Assembly: GCA_030035585.1 (NCBI GenBank)
Contig: CM057471.1
Coordinates: 69,712,319-69,776,318 of the forward strand
DNA: 64,000 nt
Direction of reading: 5' to 3'
Source of the DNA: Dugong dugon
Lineage: Eukaryota; Chordata; Mammalia; Sirenia; Dugongidae
Position numbers and translations under genes: made by a program. Below the pieces are notes generated by a model. It ran no database searches, was not told the origin of the DNA, and saw nothing but the letters and a program-made list of their open reading frames with translations. Each line of letters begins with the position of its first letter. The first letter of the stretch is position 1. This document shows positions 38,037 to 50,420 of the stretch, piece by piece.

Positions 38037-38400
38037 TGTCATGGATTGAATTATGTCCTCCAAAACATGTGTGTATCAGTGTGGCTGGGCCATGATTCCC
38101 AGTATTGTGTAATTTTCCTGTATGTTATAAATCCTGCCTCTATGATGTTAATAAGGGAGGATGGGCAGCAGTTGTGTTAGTAAGGCAGGACTCAATCTAC
38201 AATAATAGATTGCGTCCTGAGGCAATCTCTTGAGATATAAAAGGCAGAAGTGAGCAGAGAGACAGGGGAACCTCATACAACCAAGAAAGCAGTGCTGGGA
38301 GCAAAGCGTGTCCTTTGGACCTGAGGTTCCTGTGCAGAGAAACTCCTAGACCAGCGGAAGACTGATGACACGGACCTTCCTCCACAGCTGACAGAGAAAG
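38037..38400 (+). mobile_element. MLT1/MaLR-like LTR, 3' truncated
   Basis: Plus-strand member of the 16050-16532 family, from TGTCATGGATTGAATT to AGCTGACAGAGAAAG. About 115-130 bp of its 3' end, including the poly(A) signal, is missing. L1 resumes directly with a shared CAC at the junction. Confidence 0.8.
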
Positions 38401-38870
38401 CACCAATGCTCACTGCAGCATTATTTGCAGTACCCAAAAGGTGAAAACAACCCAAGTGTGCATGAACAGATGAATGGATAAACAAAATGTGGTATATACA
38501 TACAATGTAATATTATCTAGCTGTAAAGAGAAATGAAGTTCTGATACATGCTATGACATGGATGAACCTTGAAAACATTATGCTGAGTGAAATAAGTCAG
38601 ACACAAAAGAACAAATATTTCATGATCGTACTTATATGAAATATCTAGACTAGGCAAACACAGAGACAAAAGTTTAGCAGTGGTTACTGGAGCTAGGGGT
38701 AGAGGAGAATGGGTGTTATTGTTAAAGAGGTACTGAGTTTCTGATTGGGGTAATGAAAAAGTTTTGGAGATAGACAGCAGTGAGTAATGTCACTGAATTG
38801 TACACTTAAAAACTGTTAAAATGGCAAACATTTTGTTACACATATTTTACCAAAATAAAACTAAAAAAAG

Positions 38871-39604
38871 AAAGTCTTTCAAGCTCAAAATCCCTATAAT
38901 TCTGTGACTCTATGTATGGTACATTCAAATACGTATAGTAGAAATGGGAAATTTGTATTTTAAAAACAAAGAGAATCACAGATAAACATTTTAGCACACT
39001 TGCTAATATACTTTTTCTATATTTCCATTTTTGTCATAGAAAGGAAACTGCATAAATTACTATATTTTATTACTAAAAACATAAAATCTCACTCCTTATA
39101 AATTTCCAAATGTTAATCTCAGAGGATAAACACTTTCTAGGAAAAAGAAATGAGTCAATATTTAGTCAATATGATCTGAGAAAATTTCTTAAAGTTTGGT
39201 TTAAAATTCTAAAAACAGTTTAAATCACATAAGTGTAAGTAACTGTCTACTCAACATAAAAGCATGATAAAAAATACAAGCACTGGAAGATTATTTTTCA
39301 ATAGTTTAGCCATCCAGTATGGTTTATCGTAAGCTCTATTTCCTGTCTGACATCCTCAGGGATCCAGTTTGACAGCTCCTCTGTACAATTTCTGCTACAA
39401 GACTTCACTGGCCTCTCTTGGCACATGTAAACTGCTGCTAGGTAATATTTCTCTTGGCAATAAACTACATACTTTATAGAAACAGACCTTCAATTGAACC
39501 CTCTTCACACAAGTCTACACTCTCTCCTAACGTGTGAATCTTAAACTAAGTTTTCTATAACAAAATGAACAAATTTTATGGTATTAAAATGCTACATATT
39601 CATT
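38871..39604. other. Intronic sequence, nothing recognised
   Basis: AT-rich, no coding signal. Confidence 0.45.
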
Positions 39605-40588
39605 AAATTTCCCTCAAACTCATGCATCTGTGATTTTCGACAAGGGTGCTAAGTCCATCCAATAGGGAAACAACAGCCTCTTCAATAAATGGTGCTGGGA
39701 TAACTGGATCTCCACTTTAAAAAAAATGAAGCTGGACCAATATGTCATACTATATACAAAAGTTAACTGAAAATGGATCAAAGACCTAAATATAAGAACT
39801 AAATCCATAAAACCGTTAGAACAAAACAAGAATAATGCTTCGGGAACTAGTTTTCAAAAATGGAAAGTGAAGAAACAATCTATAAAATGGGAGAAAATAC
39901 TTGGGAATAATATACTGATAAGTGTTTAATACCCAAAATATATAAAGAACTGCTACAACTCAACAACAAAAAGACAAACAACCCAATCAAAAACTGGGCA
40001 AAGGACTTGAATAGACATTTCTCCAAAGGAGATACGCAAATGGCTAGTAAGCACATGAAAAGATGCTCAACATTAGTCATTAGGGAAATGCAAATCAAAA
40101 TCACAATGAGCTACACTAGGATGTTTATTATCAGAAAAACTGAAACTAACAAGTATTGGAGAGGATGTGGTAAAATTGGAACCCTCATCCACTGCTGGTA
40201 GGACTATAAACTGGTGCAGCTGCTATGGAAAAAAATATGGCAGTTCCTCAAGAAGTTAAACAGAATTATCATATGGCCCAGCAATTCCACTCTTAGGTGT
40301 ATACTCAAAGACTTGAAAGCAGGGACTCAGATACACTTGTACACCAATGCTCAGTGCAGCACTGTTCGCAATACCCAAAACGTGGAAACATCTCAAGTGT
40401 GCATCAACAGATGAATGGATACACAAAACATGGTATATACACACAATGGAATATTATTCAGCCATAAAGAGAAATGAAATTCTGATATATGCTATGACAT
40501 GGATGAACCTTGAAAACAATAAACTGAGTAAAGTAAGTCAAACACAAAAGGGCAAATATTGTATAATCCCACTTATATGAAATATCTG
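39605..40588 (+). mobile_element. L1 3' end
   Basis: A plus-strand ORF2 C-terminal region in several frames: [11 protein letters not shown] at 40007, [15 protein letters not shown] near 40157-40201, MEYYSAIKRNE near 40447-40480. Cut by an AfroSINE; a few bases of L1 duplicate after it. Confidence 0.85.
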
Positions 40589-40754
40589 AAGCCCTGGTGG
40601 TGAAGTGGTTAAGAGCTACAGTTGCTAGCCAAAAGGTCGGGAGTTCGAATCTGCCAGCCGCTCTTTGGAAACCCTATAAGGCAGTTCTACTCTGTCCTAC
40701 AGGGTTGCTATGAGTTGGAATTGACTCGACGGCAACGGGTTTGGTTTTGGTTTT
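40589..40754 (+). mobile_element. AfroSINE, short form
   Basis: Plus strand, close to consensus (tail GACTCGACGGCAACGGGTTT). A 16-bp target duplication with one mismatch: TTATATGAAATATCTG (40573-40588) / TTATATGAAATACCTG (40755-40770). Confidence 0.95.
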
Positions 40755-40770
40755 TTATATGAAATACCTG

Positions 40771-41077
40771 GCAGAGGAAATGCATAAAATCCATAACCCC
40801 AGTCTAATCATGAGAAAAATATCAGACAAATCCCAATTGAGGGACATTCTATAAAATACTTAGCCAATACTCCTCAAAACTGTCAAGGTCTGGAAAAACA
40901 AGGCAAATCTGAGAAACTGTCATAGTCCAAAAGGAGCCTAAGGAAATAAGACAATTAAATGCAGTGTAGTATCCTGGATGAGATCCTGAAACATGAGGTA
41001 AAAACTAACGAAATCAGAATAAAATACAGACATAAGTTAATAATAATAATTATTAGTATATATATATATATATATAT
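40771..41077. other. Old repeat-like intron and (TA)n run
   Basis: The 40940-41030 segment resembles an old interspersed repeat (GTATCCTGGATGAGATCCTG) that I cannot name firmly. A (TA)n tract at 41056-41077 precedes the next SINE. Confidence 0.4.
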
Positions 41078-41218
41078 GGAAACCCTGGTGGCATAGTGGT
41101 TAAGAACTACGGCTGCTAATCAAAAGGTCAGTAGTTCGAATCCACCAGGCACTCCTTGAAAACTCTGTGGGGCAGCTCTACTCTGTCCTACAGGGTCACT
41201 ATGAGTCAGAATTGACTC
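41078..41218 (+). mobile_element. AfroSINE, short form, tail truncated
   Basis: Plus strand; ends at AGAATTGACTC, without the GGCAACGGG tail. It is followed 8 bp later by an inverted AfroSINE. Confidence 0.92.
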
Positions 41219-41226
41219 TCAAATAT

Positions 41227-41430
41227 AAAAACCAAACCCATTGCCATCGAGTTGATTCCGACTCATAGCGACCCTATAAGACAGAACAGAACTGTCCCAT
41301 AGGGTTTCCAAGGCTGTAATCTTTATGGAAGCAGACTGTCACAACTTTCTTCTGTGAAGTGGCTGGTGGGTTCGAACTGCCAACCTTTGGGTTAGCAGCC
41401 GAGCTCTTAACCACTGTGTCACCAGGGCTC
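41227..41430 (-). mobile_element. AfroSINE, long form
   Basis: Minus strand, with middle segment (GCTGTAATCTTTATGGAAGC). Tail to tail with 41078-41218. Confidence 0.92.
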
Positions 41431-41559
41431 ATATCATTGTGGTACAGGAAATGAGGTAATGGTGTCCAATATGATTTGAGAAGCTATGCAGTGCCCATCA
41501 TATACTTCACTAGTAAGTAATTGTGGTTATTTAGGAATGAAATCAAAATATTTTTTTCT

Positions 41560-42320
41560 TAAAAAAAAAAGTGATATTATTATATATCTACCAGAATGAC
41601 TAAAATTAAAAAATACCAAGTGCTAGCAAGGAAACAGAGAAACTAGAACTCTCACACAAGTACCCGGTGGGAGTGCAACCTGATACAATCACTTCAAAAA
41701 ACAATTGTCAATATTCAGTTGACAACGCCCATTTTATATGATCCAGAAATTCTTTAGCTATACACCTTAAAACCACTCTTGCACATGTACACCAGGAGAT
41801 ACAAATAATGTTTGTGGCTATACTGTTTGTAATTTAGAAGCAATTCAATTACTCATAGATAAAATAGACTGTAACATAATCATGTAATTGAATACTACAT
41901 AACAGTGAAAATGAATGGACCACAACCAAATGCACCAACATGAATGAATCTCAAAAACCTAATGCTGAATGAATAAAGTAAACTGCAGAAGAATACATTC
42001 AGTATTACTTCATATATACATAATTTAACAAATCTAAAACTAGATAATATATTTACAGTTATATCCATATATTGCAAAACCATAGGGGAAGAACATAACG
42101 GAATGAAAAAACATCAGAGTAGCGCTTTCCTCTCACAGGGGAGGGAAGGGGACAAATGCCATAGAAGAGAGGCATACATGGAACTTCAAAGGTATTGATA
42201 ATGTGCTATCTTTTTTTAAATTGACCAGTGGGAACAAAGATATTTATTTTATTATTCTTTAGAATAGAATATACATATGTTATATATGCTTTTTTTGTAT
42301 ATATGATATATTTCATTTAA
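41560..42320 (+). mobile_element. L1 3' end (ancient)
   Basis: Decayed ORF2 end (ATGACTAAAATTAAAAAATA; GAATACTACATAACAGTGAA) and a 3' UTR grading into AT-rich sequence. Confidence 0.75.
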
Positions 42321-42329
42321 AAATAAATA

Positions 42330-44030
42330 CTCCAGAAGATAAGCTAGATAACTGGGATCTTCTAAAACTTAAAACACACTCATCGAAAGAATTCACCAAA
42401 GAGTAAAAAAGAGAACCTACAGACTGCGAAAAAATTTGGGGCCATTACAAACCAGACTAACGTCTAATCTCTAAAATCTACAAGAAAATTCACACCTCTA
42501 CAACAAAAAGACAAATAATACAATTAAAAAATGGGCAAAGGAAATGAACAGACACTTCACCAAAGAAGACATTCAAGTGGCCAACAGACACACGAGGAAA
42601 TGTTCATGATCACTACCCATTAGAGAAACGCAAATTAAAACCACAATGAGATACCATCTCACGTTGGCATTACTGGCACAAATCAAAAACACTGGAAACA
42701 ACAAATGCTGGAGAGGCTGTGGGGAGATCAGAACTCTTATGCACTGCTTGTTGGAATGCAAAATGATAGAACCATTTTGGAAAACAATATGGCGCTTTGT
42801 TAGAAAGCTAGAAATAGAAATACCATATGATCCAGCAATCCCACTCCTAGGAATATATCCTAGAGAAATAAGAGCCATCATAGGAATTGACATATGCACA
42901 CCCATGAACACTGCAGCATTGTTCACAACAGCAAAAAGATGGAAACAACCTAGATGCCCATCAAAAGATGAATGGATAAACAAACTATGGTACATACACA
43001 CAATGGAGTATTATGCAACAATAAAGAACAGTGATGAACCTGTGAAGCATGTCATAACACGAATGAATCTGGAGGGCATTATGCTGAGTGAAATAAGTCT
43101 ATCACAAAAGGGCAAATATTATATGAAACCACTACTGTAAAAACTCACGAAAAGGTTTACACACAAAAAGACAATAGATAAGTGGTAACTTTGGTCAAGG
43201 GTAAGACGGTACACAATACTGGGGAAGCCAGCACAACTTGTACAAGGCAAGGTCATGGAAGCTCCATAGACACATCCAAACTCCCTGAGGGACTGAACTG
43301 CTGGGCTGAGGGCTGTGGGGACCATGGTCTCAGAGAACAACTAGCTCAATTGGCATAACACAGTTTATAAAGAAAATGTTCTACATTCTACCTTGGTGAC
43401 TAGTGTCTGGGGTCTTAAAAGCCTGTGAGCAGCCATATAAGGTACTCCACTGGTCTCAGCCCTTTGGGAGCTTGGGAGAATGAAGAAAACAAGATACAAG
43501 GGAAAGATTAGTCCAAAGGACTAACGGACCACAACTACTACGGCCTCCACCAGACTGAGTCCAGTACCACTAGATGGTGCCTGGCTACCACCACTGACTG
43601 TTCCGACAGGGATCACAACAGAGGGTCCTAGACAGAGCTAGAGAAAAATGTAGAACAAAATTCTAACTCACAAAAAAAGACCAGACTTACTGGCCTGACA
43701 GACTGGAGAAATCCCAAGAGTATGGCCCCCAGACACCCTTTCAGCTCAGTAATGAAGTCACTCCCGAGGTTCAACCCTCAGTCAAAGATTAGACAGGCCC
43801 ATAAAACAAAACAAGACTAATGGGGCACAACATCCCAAGGACAAGGACTAGAAGGCAGGAGGGAACAGGAAAGCTGGTAATAGGGAACCCAAGGTCAAGA
43901 AGCAAAAGTGTTGACATGTCGTGAGGTTGTTAACCAATGTCATAAAACAATATGTTTACTAACTGTTTAATGAGAAACCATTTCTTCTAAACCTTCATCT
44001 AAAGTACAACTAAAAAATTTAAAAATAATA
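42330..44030 (+). mobile_element. L1 3' end, relatively young
   Basis: A plus-strand, 5'-truncated L1 with an open 164-codon ORF2 C-terminus (42646-43140). It contains the [18 protein letters not shown] zinc-knuckle-like segment and ends YYMKPLL. The 3' UTR (43141-44020) is a close match to that at 51330-52190. An AT-rich tail ends it. Confidence 0.9.
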
Positions 44031-46290
44031 GTAATAAAAATATTTATTCACTCAACAAAATATTCATTGGGCACCTACTGTGTTTCGATATTTTCCTGTG
44101 CTTAGGATACCTTATGGACAGGGAAAAGAAGACAAGAAAGGAACAACTAAAATGAATAAATGGGAAAAATATATATATATACGTACTTTTTTATTTAAAA
44201 AGAGTAGAGTAGTGAAAACACTATCAGGAGCATACAGCAGATTGTAATATGAAATATTCACTGAATTTAATCTGAGATGACTACATTTTTTACTACAAAT
44301 AAAATTTTTATACAAATAAAAACTCCTAGATTTTTACCAGTTTATGAGAAACTAGGAAAAACCTAAGAGATGAAACCTTCAACAAGGTATTAGGAGAAAG
44401 CTGTTTTCTACTTTCAATATTCTTGAAAATGTCAAGTAGATTATCCACCAAAAGTCTGCAAGATGTATTAAAAAAACAAAACAAAACAGTATACCTAGAT
44501 GTTTAAAAAATATCTGTTGAACAAATTCTTATTTTCCAAATGAAAATCTGTCTTAATTATCTCATTTTCTCAGCTAGCATTTTTCATACAATGAAGAAAC
44601 AAATTTTTTAAAAAAAATATATAAAAATGAATTCTCATTTCTCCTTTCACCTATTATAGTTATCTCCTTATCTGGTGTCAATTTTGAAACAGACCAATTT
44701 TTTTCACATGCTGCAAAGTACCAAGGATTCTGAAATACAAGAGAAGAAAAGAAAAACCTGAGGTCTTCAGGAATACTATGCTGATCAAATCAAAGACTAC
44801 ATTCCCACACCTGTAGATGTTCTCCACTCGGTAACACTTCTGATTACACATCCATCCTCTAGTCTCAAGTATGTGACTTGTTATCTAGCAAAATTAAGTA
44901 ACATTACTTATATTTGTGCCATTAAATCTTGGATCTTTATGAGACCCGCAAGAATATGAACTGTCTGGAACCAAAATTCTTCACATTCTTAATGGTCATT
45001 ATTTTCTTTGATACTTAAAAATGCACCAAGATTATCCAAAACAACTACTTTTACCTAATTACCTGAGTTATTAGACAGAAATGTTTAATGAAACTACGTT
45101 ACCTCAGTTGCAGAAGCTGGTAAAGAAATTGAAAATAATGGTTTTAGAAACTTGAAGTTCTGCATTTGAATCCAGAAGACATTCTTATCAAAGGCTGTTT
45201 TCATTTCTCTTGCGGGGACCTTAATAAGCCCTCATAGGAAATTATCACTACAAAAAAAAAATTTTTTTTAATAATTTTGATGTCATTATTTTAGTCTGTA
45301 ATAGAAAACTATGCTTTGTCTTAATTATCCCACTTTCTAGCTGTTACTCTGAGTAAGTCAATTCACTTTCCTAAGGCTTAGTATTTCTATTTGTAAAATG
45401 GAAATAATACCACCTGCCTTCTAATGAGGTAACAAATATAAATTTTATCTGTTTATAAACACCAGTAACCTGGGAGTTAAGTTATTCTCCCTTGGTCCCC
45501 TCCTTCCATTTAGTTTGATGTCTGCTAATACACTATTCTGTGCAAGCAACCTGAACATTAAACAATTAAGAATTTATAGAAATGCATAGTGAACAAACAA
45601 GATCTAAACATTTTATTGCGTGTGAAGTATTCATCAATAAATTTAAAGTGCTTGTTGATCTTAAAAAAAAATATATAGACAACAGGTAATATATTTGAGA
45701 CATCACTGCCTAATCTATCATTTACCAATAAATATTCTTAAACTTTCACGACACAGTAAATGCCACTTATTATCAAGAAGTCCAGAAACCAGCACCAGTT
45801 CATCCCACCCTGGTTTTGAAATTTCTCTATCACTTTCTTCCTAATCCTTTTTCCCAAAGAGGTCATTTCTGGTCTTTACCTCTTAGATGAAACTTTAGCC
45901 TTGAAAGATCTAAAATATGTTTGTTAATTCCTTATTCCTTCGGCCTTTCCAACATCCCTCTCTCCCTGACTTCTCAGGACTATTTCCTCCACAATTTCAG
46001 ACTGCAACTTTTCTGCTGGTTATCCTTCCCTACTTAGTCTTAAAAAATGCCAATAATAGTCATAGTAGTAACAGTAGTGGTAGTGATGAAAGGAGTAATG
46101 AACAGCTACCATTTTGTGACAGGCACTATCTAAACACTTTGTAGGTACATACCACTGAAGTCTCACAACAACCCTATGAAGTAGATAACATTTTATAGAT
46201 GAAGAAACTGAGTTACAAAGAGGATGTTGCTTTCCAAAGTCACATACTATACCCGAGTCATTCTAAAATCACAGCTCTTTACTAATATGC
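44031..46290. other. Intronic sequence with scattered MIR
   Basis: MIR-like blocks at about 45330-45440 (TTCACTTTCCTAAGGCTTAG, then TTTGTAAAATGGAAATAATA) and 46060-46260 (GAACAGCTACCATTTTGTGA, then TAGATGAAGAAACTGAG), both plus strand. The rest is unassigned. No gene. Confidence 0.6.
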
Positions 46291-46454
46291 ACCAAACCAA
46301 AACCAATCTCTTTGCCGCTGAAGTCAATTCCAACTCACAGGGACATAGGACAGAGTAGAACAACCCCATAAGGCTTCCAAAGAGCAGCTGGTGGATCTGA
46401 ACTGCCGACCTTTTGGTTAGCAGCCGTGTTTGAACCACTGCACCAGCAGGGCTC
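46291..46454 (-). mobile_element. AfroSINE, short form
   Basis: A minus-strand copy from the tail (CCAACTCACAGG-like) to the head (AGCAGGGCTC). Imperfect direct repeats ACTAATATGC / GCTAACGTGC flank it. Confidence 0.9.
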
Positions 46455-46779
46455 TGCTAACGTGCACACAGCCTTCTAAATTAGAAGTACATCAGAAGAG
46501 AGTTATCTGCAAAGGGATAGTATGATTCAATTTTTGCTGTCTTGTTCTGTAACATGCTGCAATTAAAAAAAAAAAAACAAAAAACTCATAATTTCATAAA
46601 CATGTAAAATGAAAGTCAACAAAAGAAGAATTTATAAGGGATAAAAACAAAGGATCTGTTTTTCTTCTTTGATGAAACTAACTGCCCCTGAAGGTGGAAA
46701 CACATCTTATTCTTACAGCTCAGGTAGTTTAATATATAGTATGGTCTCTACTCTGAACTTTGACAAAATGGAGTATCAT

Positions 46780-47340
46780 TCCGGTTATCTACTGCTGGAT
46801 AACTTAATGACTTAAAGCAACAATCATTTATTGTGCTCATGAATCTACAAATTGGGAGGGCGTTGCAGGGACAGTTCATCTCTGCTCCACAGAGGTACCT
46901 AATGGGGCAGTTCACTGGGATCTAGAGGATTAGGATTCACTTTCGGGATGGCTCATTCACATGCTGGCAGGTTGATGCTAGATATCAGCTGGGAGCTCAG
47001 CTGGGGCTGTGGGCCAGGAGCTTCAGTTCCTCTCTACACAGGCCTCTCATGAGTTGGCTGGGCTGCGCACAGCATGGTAGCTAGGTTCCAAAAGTGAGTG
47101 TCCCAAGAGTGGAAGGTGGAAGTTCATGGCATTTTTATGACCTAGCCCCAGAAATCACATAGTGTCGCTTGAGTCATATTCTATTGGTCAAGGCAGTTGC
47201 AAAGGCCTGCCCTAACTAAGAGGAGACCTCACCACTAGATGGATGAAGTGTCAAGGTTACACTGTAAACAGAATATGTAGAATGAAAGATATTGTTGTAG
47301 ACATCTTTGGAAAATACAATCTATCACACCAGTGGAATGG
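46780..47340 (-). mobile_element. MLT1-like MaLR LTR remnant
   Basis: Diagnostic antisense blocks: GTTATCTACTGCTGGATAAC, AAGCAACAATCATTTATTGT, CATATTCTATTGGTCAAGGC. The subfamily is uncertain; a related element is at 49860-50420. Confidence 0.55.
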
Positions 47341-48401
47341 TTATGTGTCAGAATATACCTAAGGTGACTTTCTTTAATAGTGTTTATTGACTTTTAAGTA
47401 GACATTTCCTGTAAAAAGCAAGGGCTAAAGAGGTTGGAGACAATAACCCAGAGTTTTCCTCCCTGTGAGGAAGTGAATTCAAGGGACAAACTATAGAGAA
47501 AAACAGAGGAGAAAGGATGGTTAGGTACTTCCCAGAATAAAAGTGTGATAAAACAAGGAAAATGAGTGATCATTTACTAAAAGTTAAACAATATGAGAGT
47601 TGGAAGAAAATTTTGACATCATTTAGTCTACTCCCTTTCTTCCAGCAACTACTAGAAAACTGAACTTTTCTTATTCACCTTTCAATGGAGGTCAGAGAAA
47701 CCTCTTACTTTTTAGTAAAATTCTAAATTCTAAAATGCATATATTTTTATTCACTTCCTTCTCTATTGCTACTGGCAGTAAAAACCCTTAAAAATGAGAA
47801 AGCATCAAATACTTTCAGAGTTAACAAGGTAAGGGAAAAGCTGAAGCACCTGCATCCTGTTTCAAAGAAGAGTTTATGGGCAGAATCGATTACATAATGG
47901 ATGGTTGAAAAAAGATGAATCGAACCCCTGGGGCATGTAAACCAAAAAAAAAAGAAAAGAAAAGGAGTGACTAGAAACCAGCCAAAGCTCTGGGGATTTC
48001 ACCAGCACACTATGCTAACATTACATGTTCTTTAAACAAGTTCTTATATAAGGACTTCACCTTTAAGCCTTGGTCTTTTTTTCCATATGTTTTAAATATT
48101 AGAGCCAGAAAAGGCTCCAGAGGTTTCCAACACCTTCAAGTAAAATAATCTCTTTTTAAATAATAAAAAATTCTGTGGACATTCATATGACAACTGTGAT
48201 TTTATTATCTGATTATTGAAAAAAATAAATTATTGAGAAATAATGACAGAAGCTACCATGAATTCAATAACACCTCTACTAAATATTATTTGTATTTTGC
48301 TTGTACAAGGTCATTTAGATACAATAGTATGTATGTGAGGCACTCAATTTAGATAACATTCTAAGGGAACATTGAACATATGTCAGTTAACACCAAAAAA
48401 T
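47341..48401. other. Intronic sequence, nothing recognised
   Basis: No coding signal or nameable repeat. Confidence 0.45.
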
Positions 48402-48563
48402 GGGAGCTGGTGGTGCAGTGGTTTAAGCATTTAGCTGCTAACCAAAAGGTTGGCAGTATGAATCCACCAGCTGCTCCCTGGAAACCCTATAGGGCAGTTC
48501 TACTCTGTCCTATAGGGTCACTATGAGGCAGAATCAACTGTACAGCAATGGGCTTGGTTTTTT
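48402..48563 (+). mobile_element. AfroSINE, short form
   Basis: A plus-strand copy, head GGGAGCTGGTGGTGCAGTGG, tail CAGAATCAACTGTACAGCAA. Confidence 0.92.
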
Positions 48564-49734
48564 CTTTTATTACCAAACATGTTAATAAAGTATATTTGAA
48601 AAGACTAAGACTGAGGAAGTTTTAAAGACTTCCTTTTCAGGTATGTTACACCAGTAGAATTACTAGGACTTCTTATACTGTGCTTGCGGTTGCACTCAAC
48701 GACCAATTTCTTCAAACACAGATTCTATAATTTTCTTATAAATAATGAAAAACATTTTCTTCTTTTAACTTAAGTCGTAATTATTTAAAACTGGTTCTGG
48801 GCAATATGGATATATATTCCTGTCTTATAAAAAAGTAATAGTCCTCTTATTTATTGAAGACAATTTTACTATCACCAACCAGGAGTTGCCTCATTAGGTA
48901 AATGACTTGCCTACCTATTGTCAGAAAGACAGGCTTAATGGCAACTATTCTAAATCTAAAAATCTTTACTTTTGGCAAACGCTTTCCGAAAATCTATACA
49001 TGATAACTCCATGGTTTGGAAATTATCACAATAGTTTAAAAGCCCTGACTGCCCTTTTGTAGACTTTTGGGAAACCATGTGTGAGCACCTTCAATATGGG
49101 CTCCCTCTGGAGAAGAACTCCCAGAACCCCGCCAAGCAGGCACATCTGCTTTCAAGGCCTGTGGAATATGGAAAGAGAGCCTAGGAGAAAGAAACATAAC
49201 TGCAAAACAAGAATACAGTGAATGGTGCATAGCCATAGGGTAAGATGTTTCTAAAATAGCTGCCAAGTTTACAGACATCTAAGCACCTCGCCTTTTGATT
49301 AGGTTGTGGTGAAGGTGGACGTTTCATAGTAGATGGTATACACGGAGAGAACCCACAGCTAGTAATGCAGAAGTTAAGACAGATTTGGGAGCACTATGGA
49401 AAACCACGGATGAATCAGAAAGTAGGCCATAAAAAGACTAGGCTTAGTTAACTGACTTGCTCATTCTTCCCAGACAGCCAAGAAGGAGTTTAAAAAGAGT
49501 TTAGAACCTAGTGATAGGTTACTGGGCAACTACTTTATAATGCTTTCTTTGACAAAGATAAATACGAGCAGAGGACTACCTAGCAATCTGTGGGGCAAGA
49601 GACCAGGGAAAAAGGAATGACTCTGAAAATGAAAAACAAATGGTTGGAGATTCAGCTGTTAGGACAGGCACATATAATTGCCTCAAAGTGAACTGTCGTT
49701 CAATGCCTTCAATCAAACGATAGCTGCTTACATA
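48564..49734. other. Intronic sequence, nothing recognised
   Basis: No SCAI exon seen. The 49240-49640 part is less AT-rich than its surroundings but has no ORF or repeat that I can name. Confidence 0.45.
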
Positions 49735-49817
49735 ACACACACACACACACACACACGCACGCGCACGCGCACGCGCTCTCTCTCTCTCTCTCTCCCTCCC
49801 TTCCTCCCTCCCTCCTC
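49735..49817. repeat. Compound microsatellite (AC)n-(CG/CA)n-(CT)n-(CCCT)n
   Basis: 42 bp of strict purine-pyrimidine alternation (49735-49776), including CGCGCACGCGC, is followed by about 40 bp of pure pyrimidine (49776-49817). Confidence 0.95.
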
Positions 49818-49859
49818 ATCAGAGACCTATCCAGAATGAAAGGAAGCTTAGCCAGAGGT

Positions 49860-50420
49860 TGAGCCCCTTGGGTATAATGGAGTCAGTGCTTGGAGACGCT
49901 CCAAGGCAAATCACAGGCTCACATAACTCAGCCCTTCTGAATCCAAGACAATCAGTCAAACTGTCAGCCAGGGCTGCAGTCATCTCAAAGTTCAACTAGT
50001 GTAGAATTCCCTTCCAACCTCACTTATATGGCTGTTTGCAGGCATCAGAAAATCTGCATCCAAGCTCACTCATGTGGTTGCCGGCCAGCCTCATTTCCTC
50101 ACCATGTAGCCCTTCCCTGAGGTCCTCACAACATGGAAGCTGGCCTCCCTCTATCCAGGGCTGCCTCACATCATGGCAGCTACCTACCTACAGAGCAGAG
50201 CAAGTGATTCAAGAGAGAGCGAGTAAGAGAGCACATCCAAGATGGAAGCCACAGTTTTTTTATAACCTAATCTTGGAAGTGACAGCCCATCACTCATGCT
50301 GTATTCTATTCACTAAAAGTGAGTCTCTAAGTCTAGCTCATACTCAAGGGGAGGAGAATTAAGCTCCATCTTTTAAAGACAGAAGAATCAAAGAATTTGC
50401 AGACATATCTTTAAAACCAC
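49860..50420 (-). mobile_element. MLT1-like MaLR LTR remnant
   Basis: Antisense blocks GGCTGCAGTCATCTCAAAG, CCAAGCTCACTCATGTGGTT, TATAACCTAATCTTGGAAGT and TACTCAAGGGGAGGAGAATT match a MaLR-type LTR as I know it from human. Confidence 0.6.

Larger units (their letters stand above)
35575..38870 (+). mobile_element. L1 3' end broken by LTRs and SINEs
   Basis: L1 ORF2 sequence runs 35575-35875, resumes at 37329 (TCTAATAAGGGTTTAATATC), and ends in a 3' UTR with TGTACACTTAAAAACTGTTA and an A-rich tail near 38850-38870. Gaps are filled by an LTR-like insert (35876-37328), an AfroSINE (37370-37586), a SINE tail fragment (37767-37812) and an LTR (38037-38400). Confidence 0.85.

Noticed and set aside
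42646-43140. 164-codon ORF as a host gene
   Set aside because: It is the C-terminus of L1 ORF2, with the cysteine block and the usual end, followed by an L1 3' UTR.
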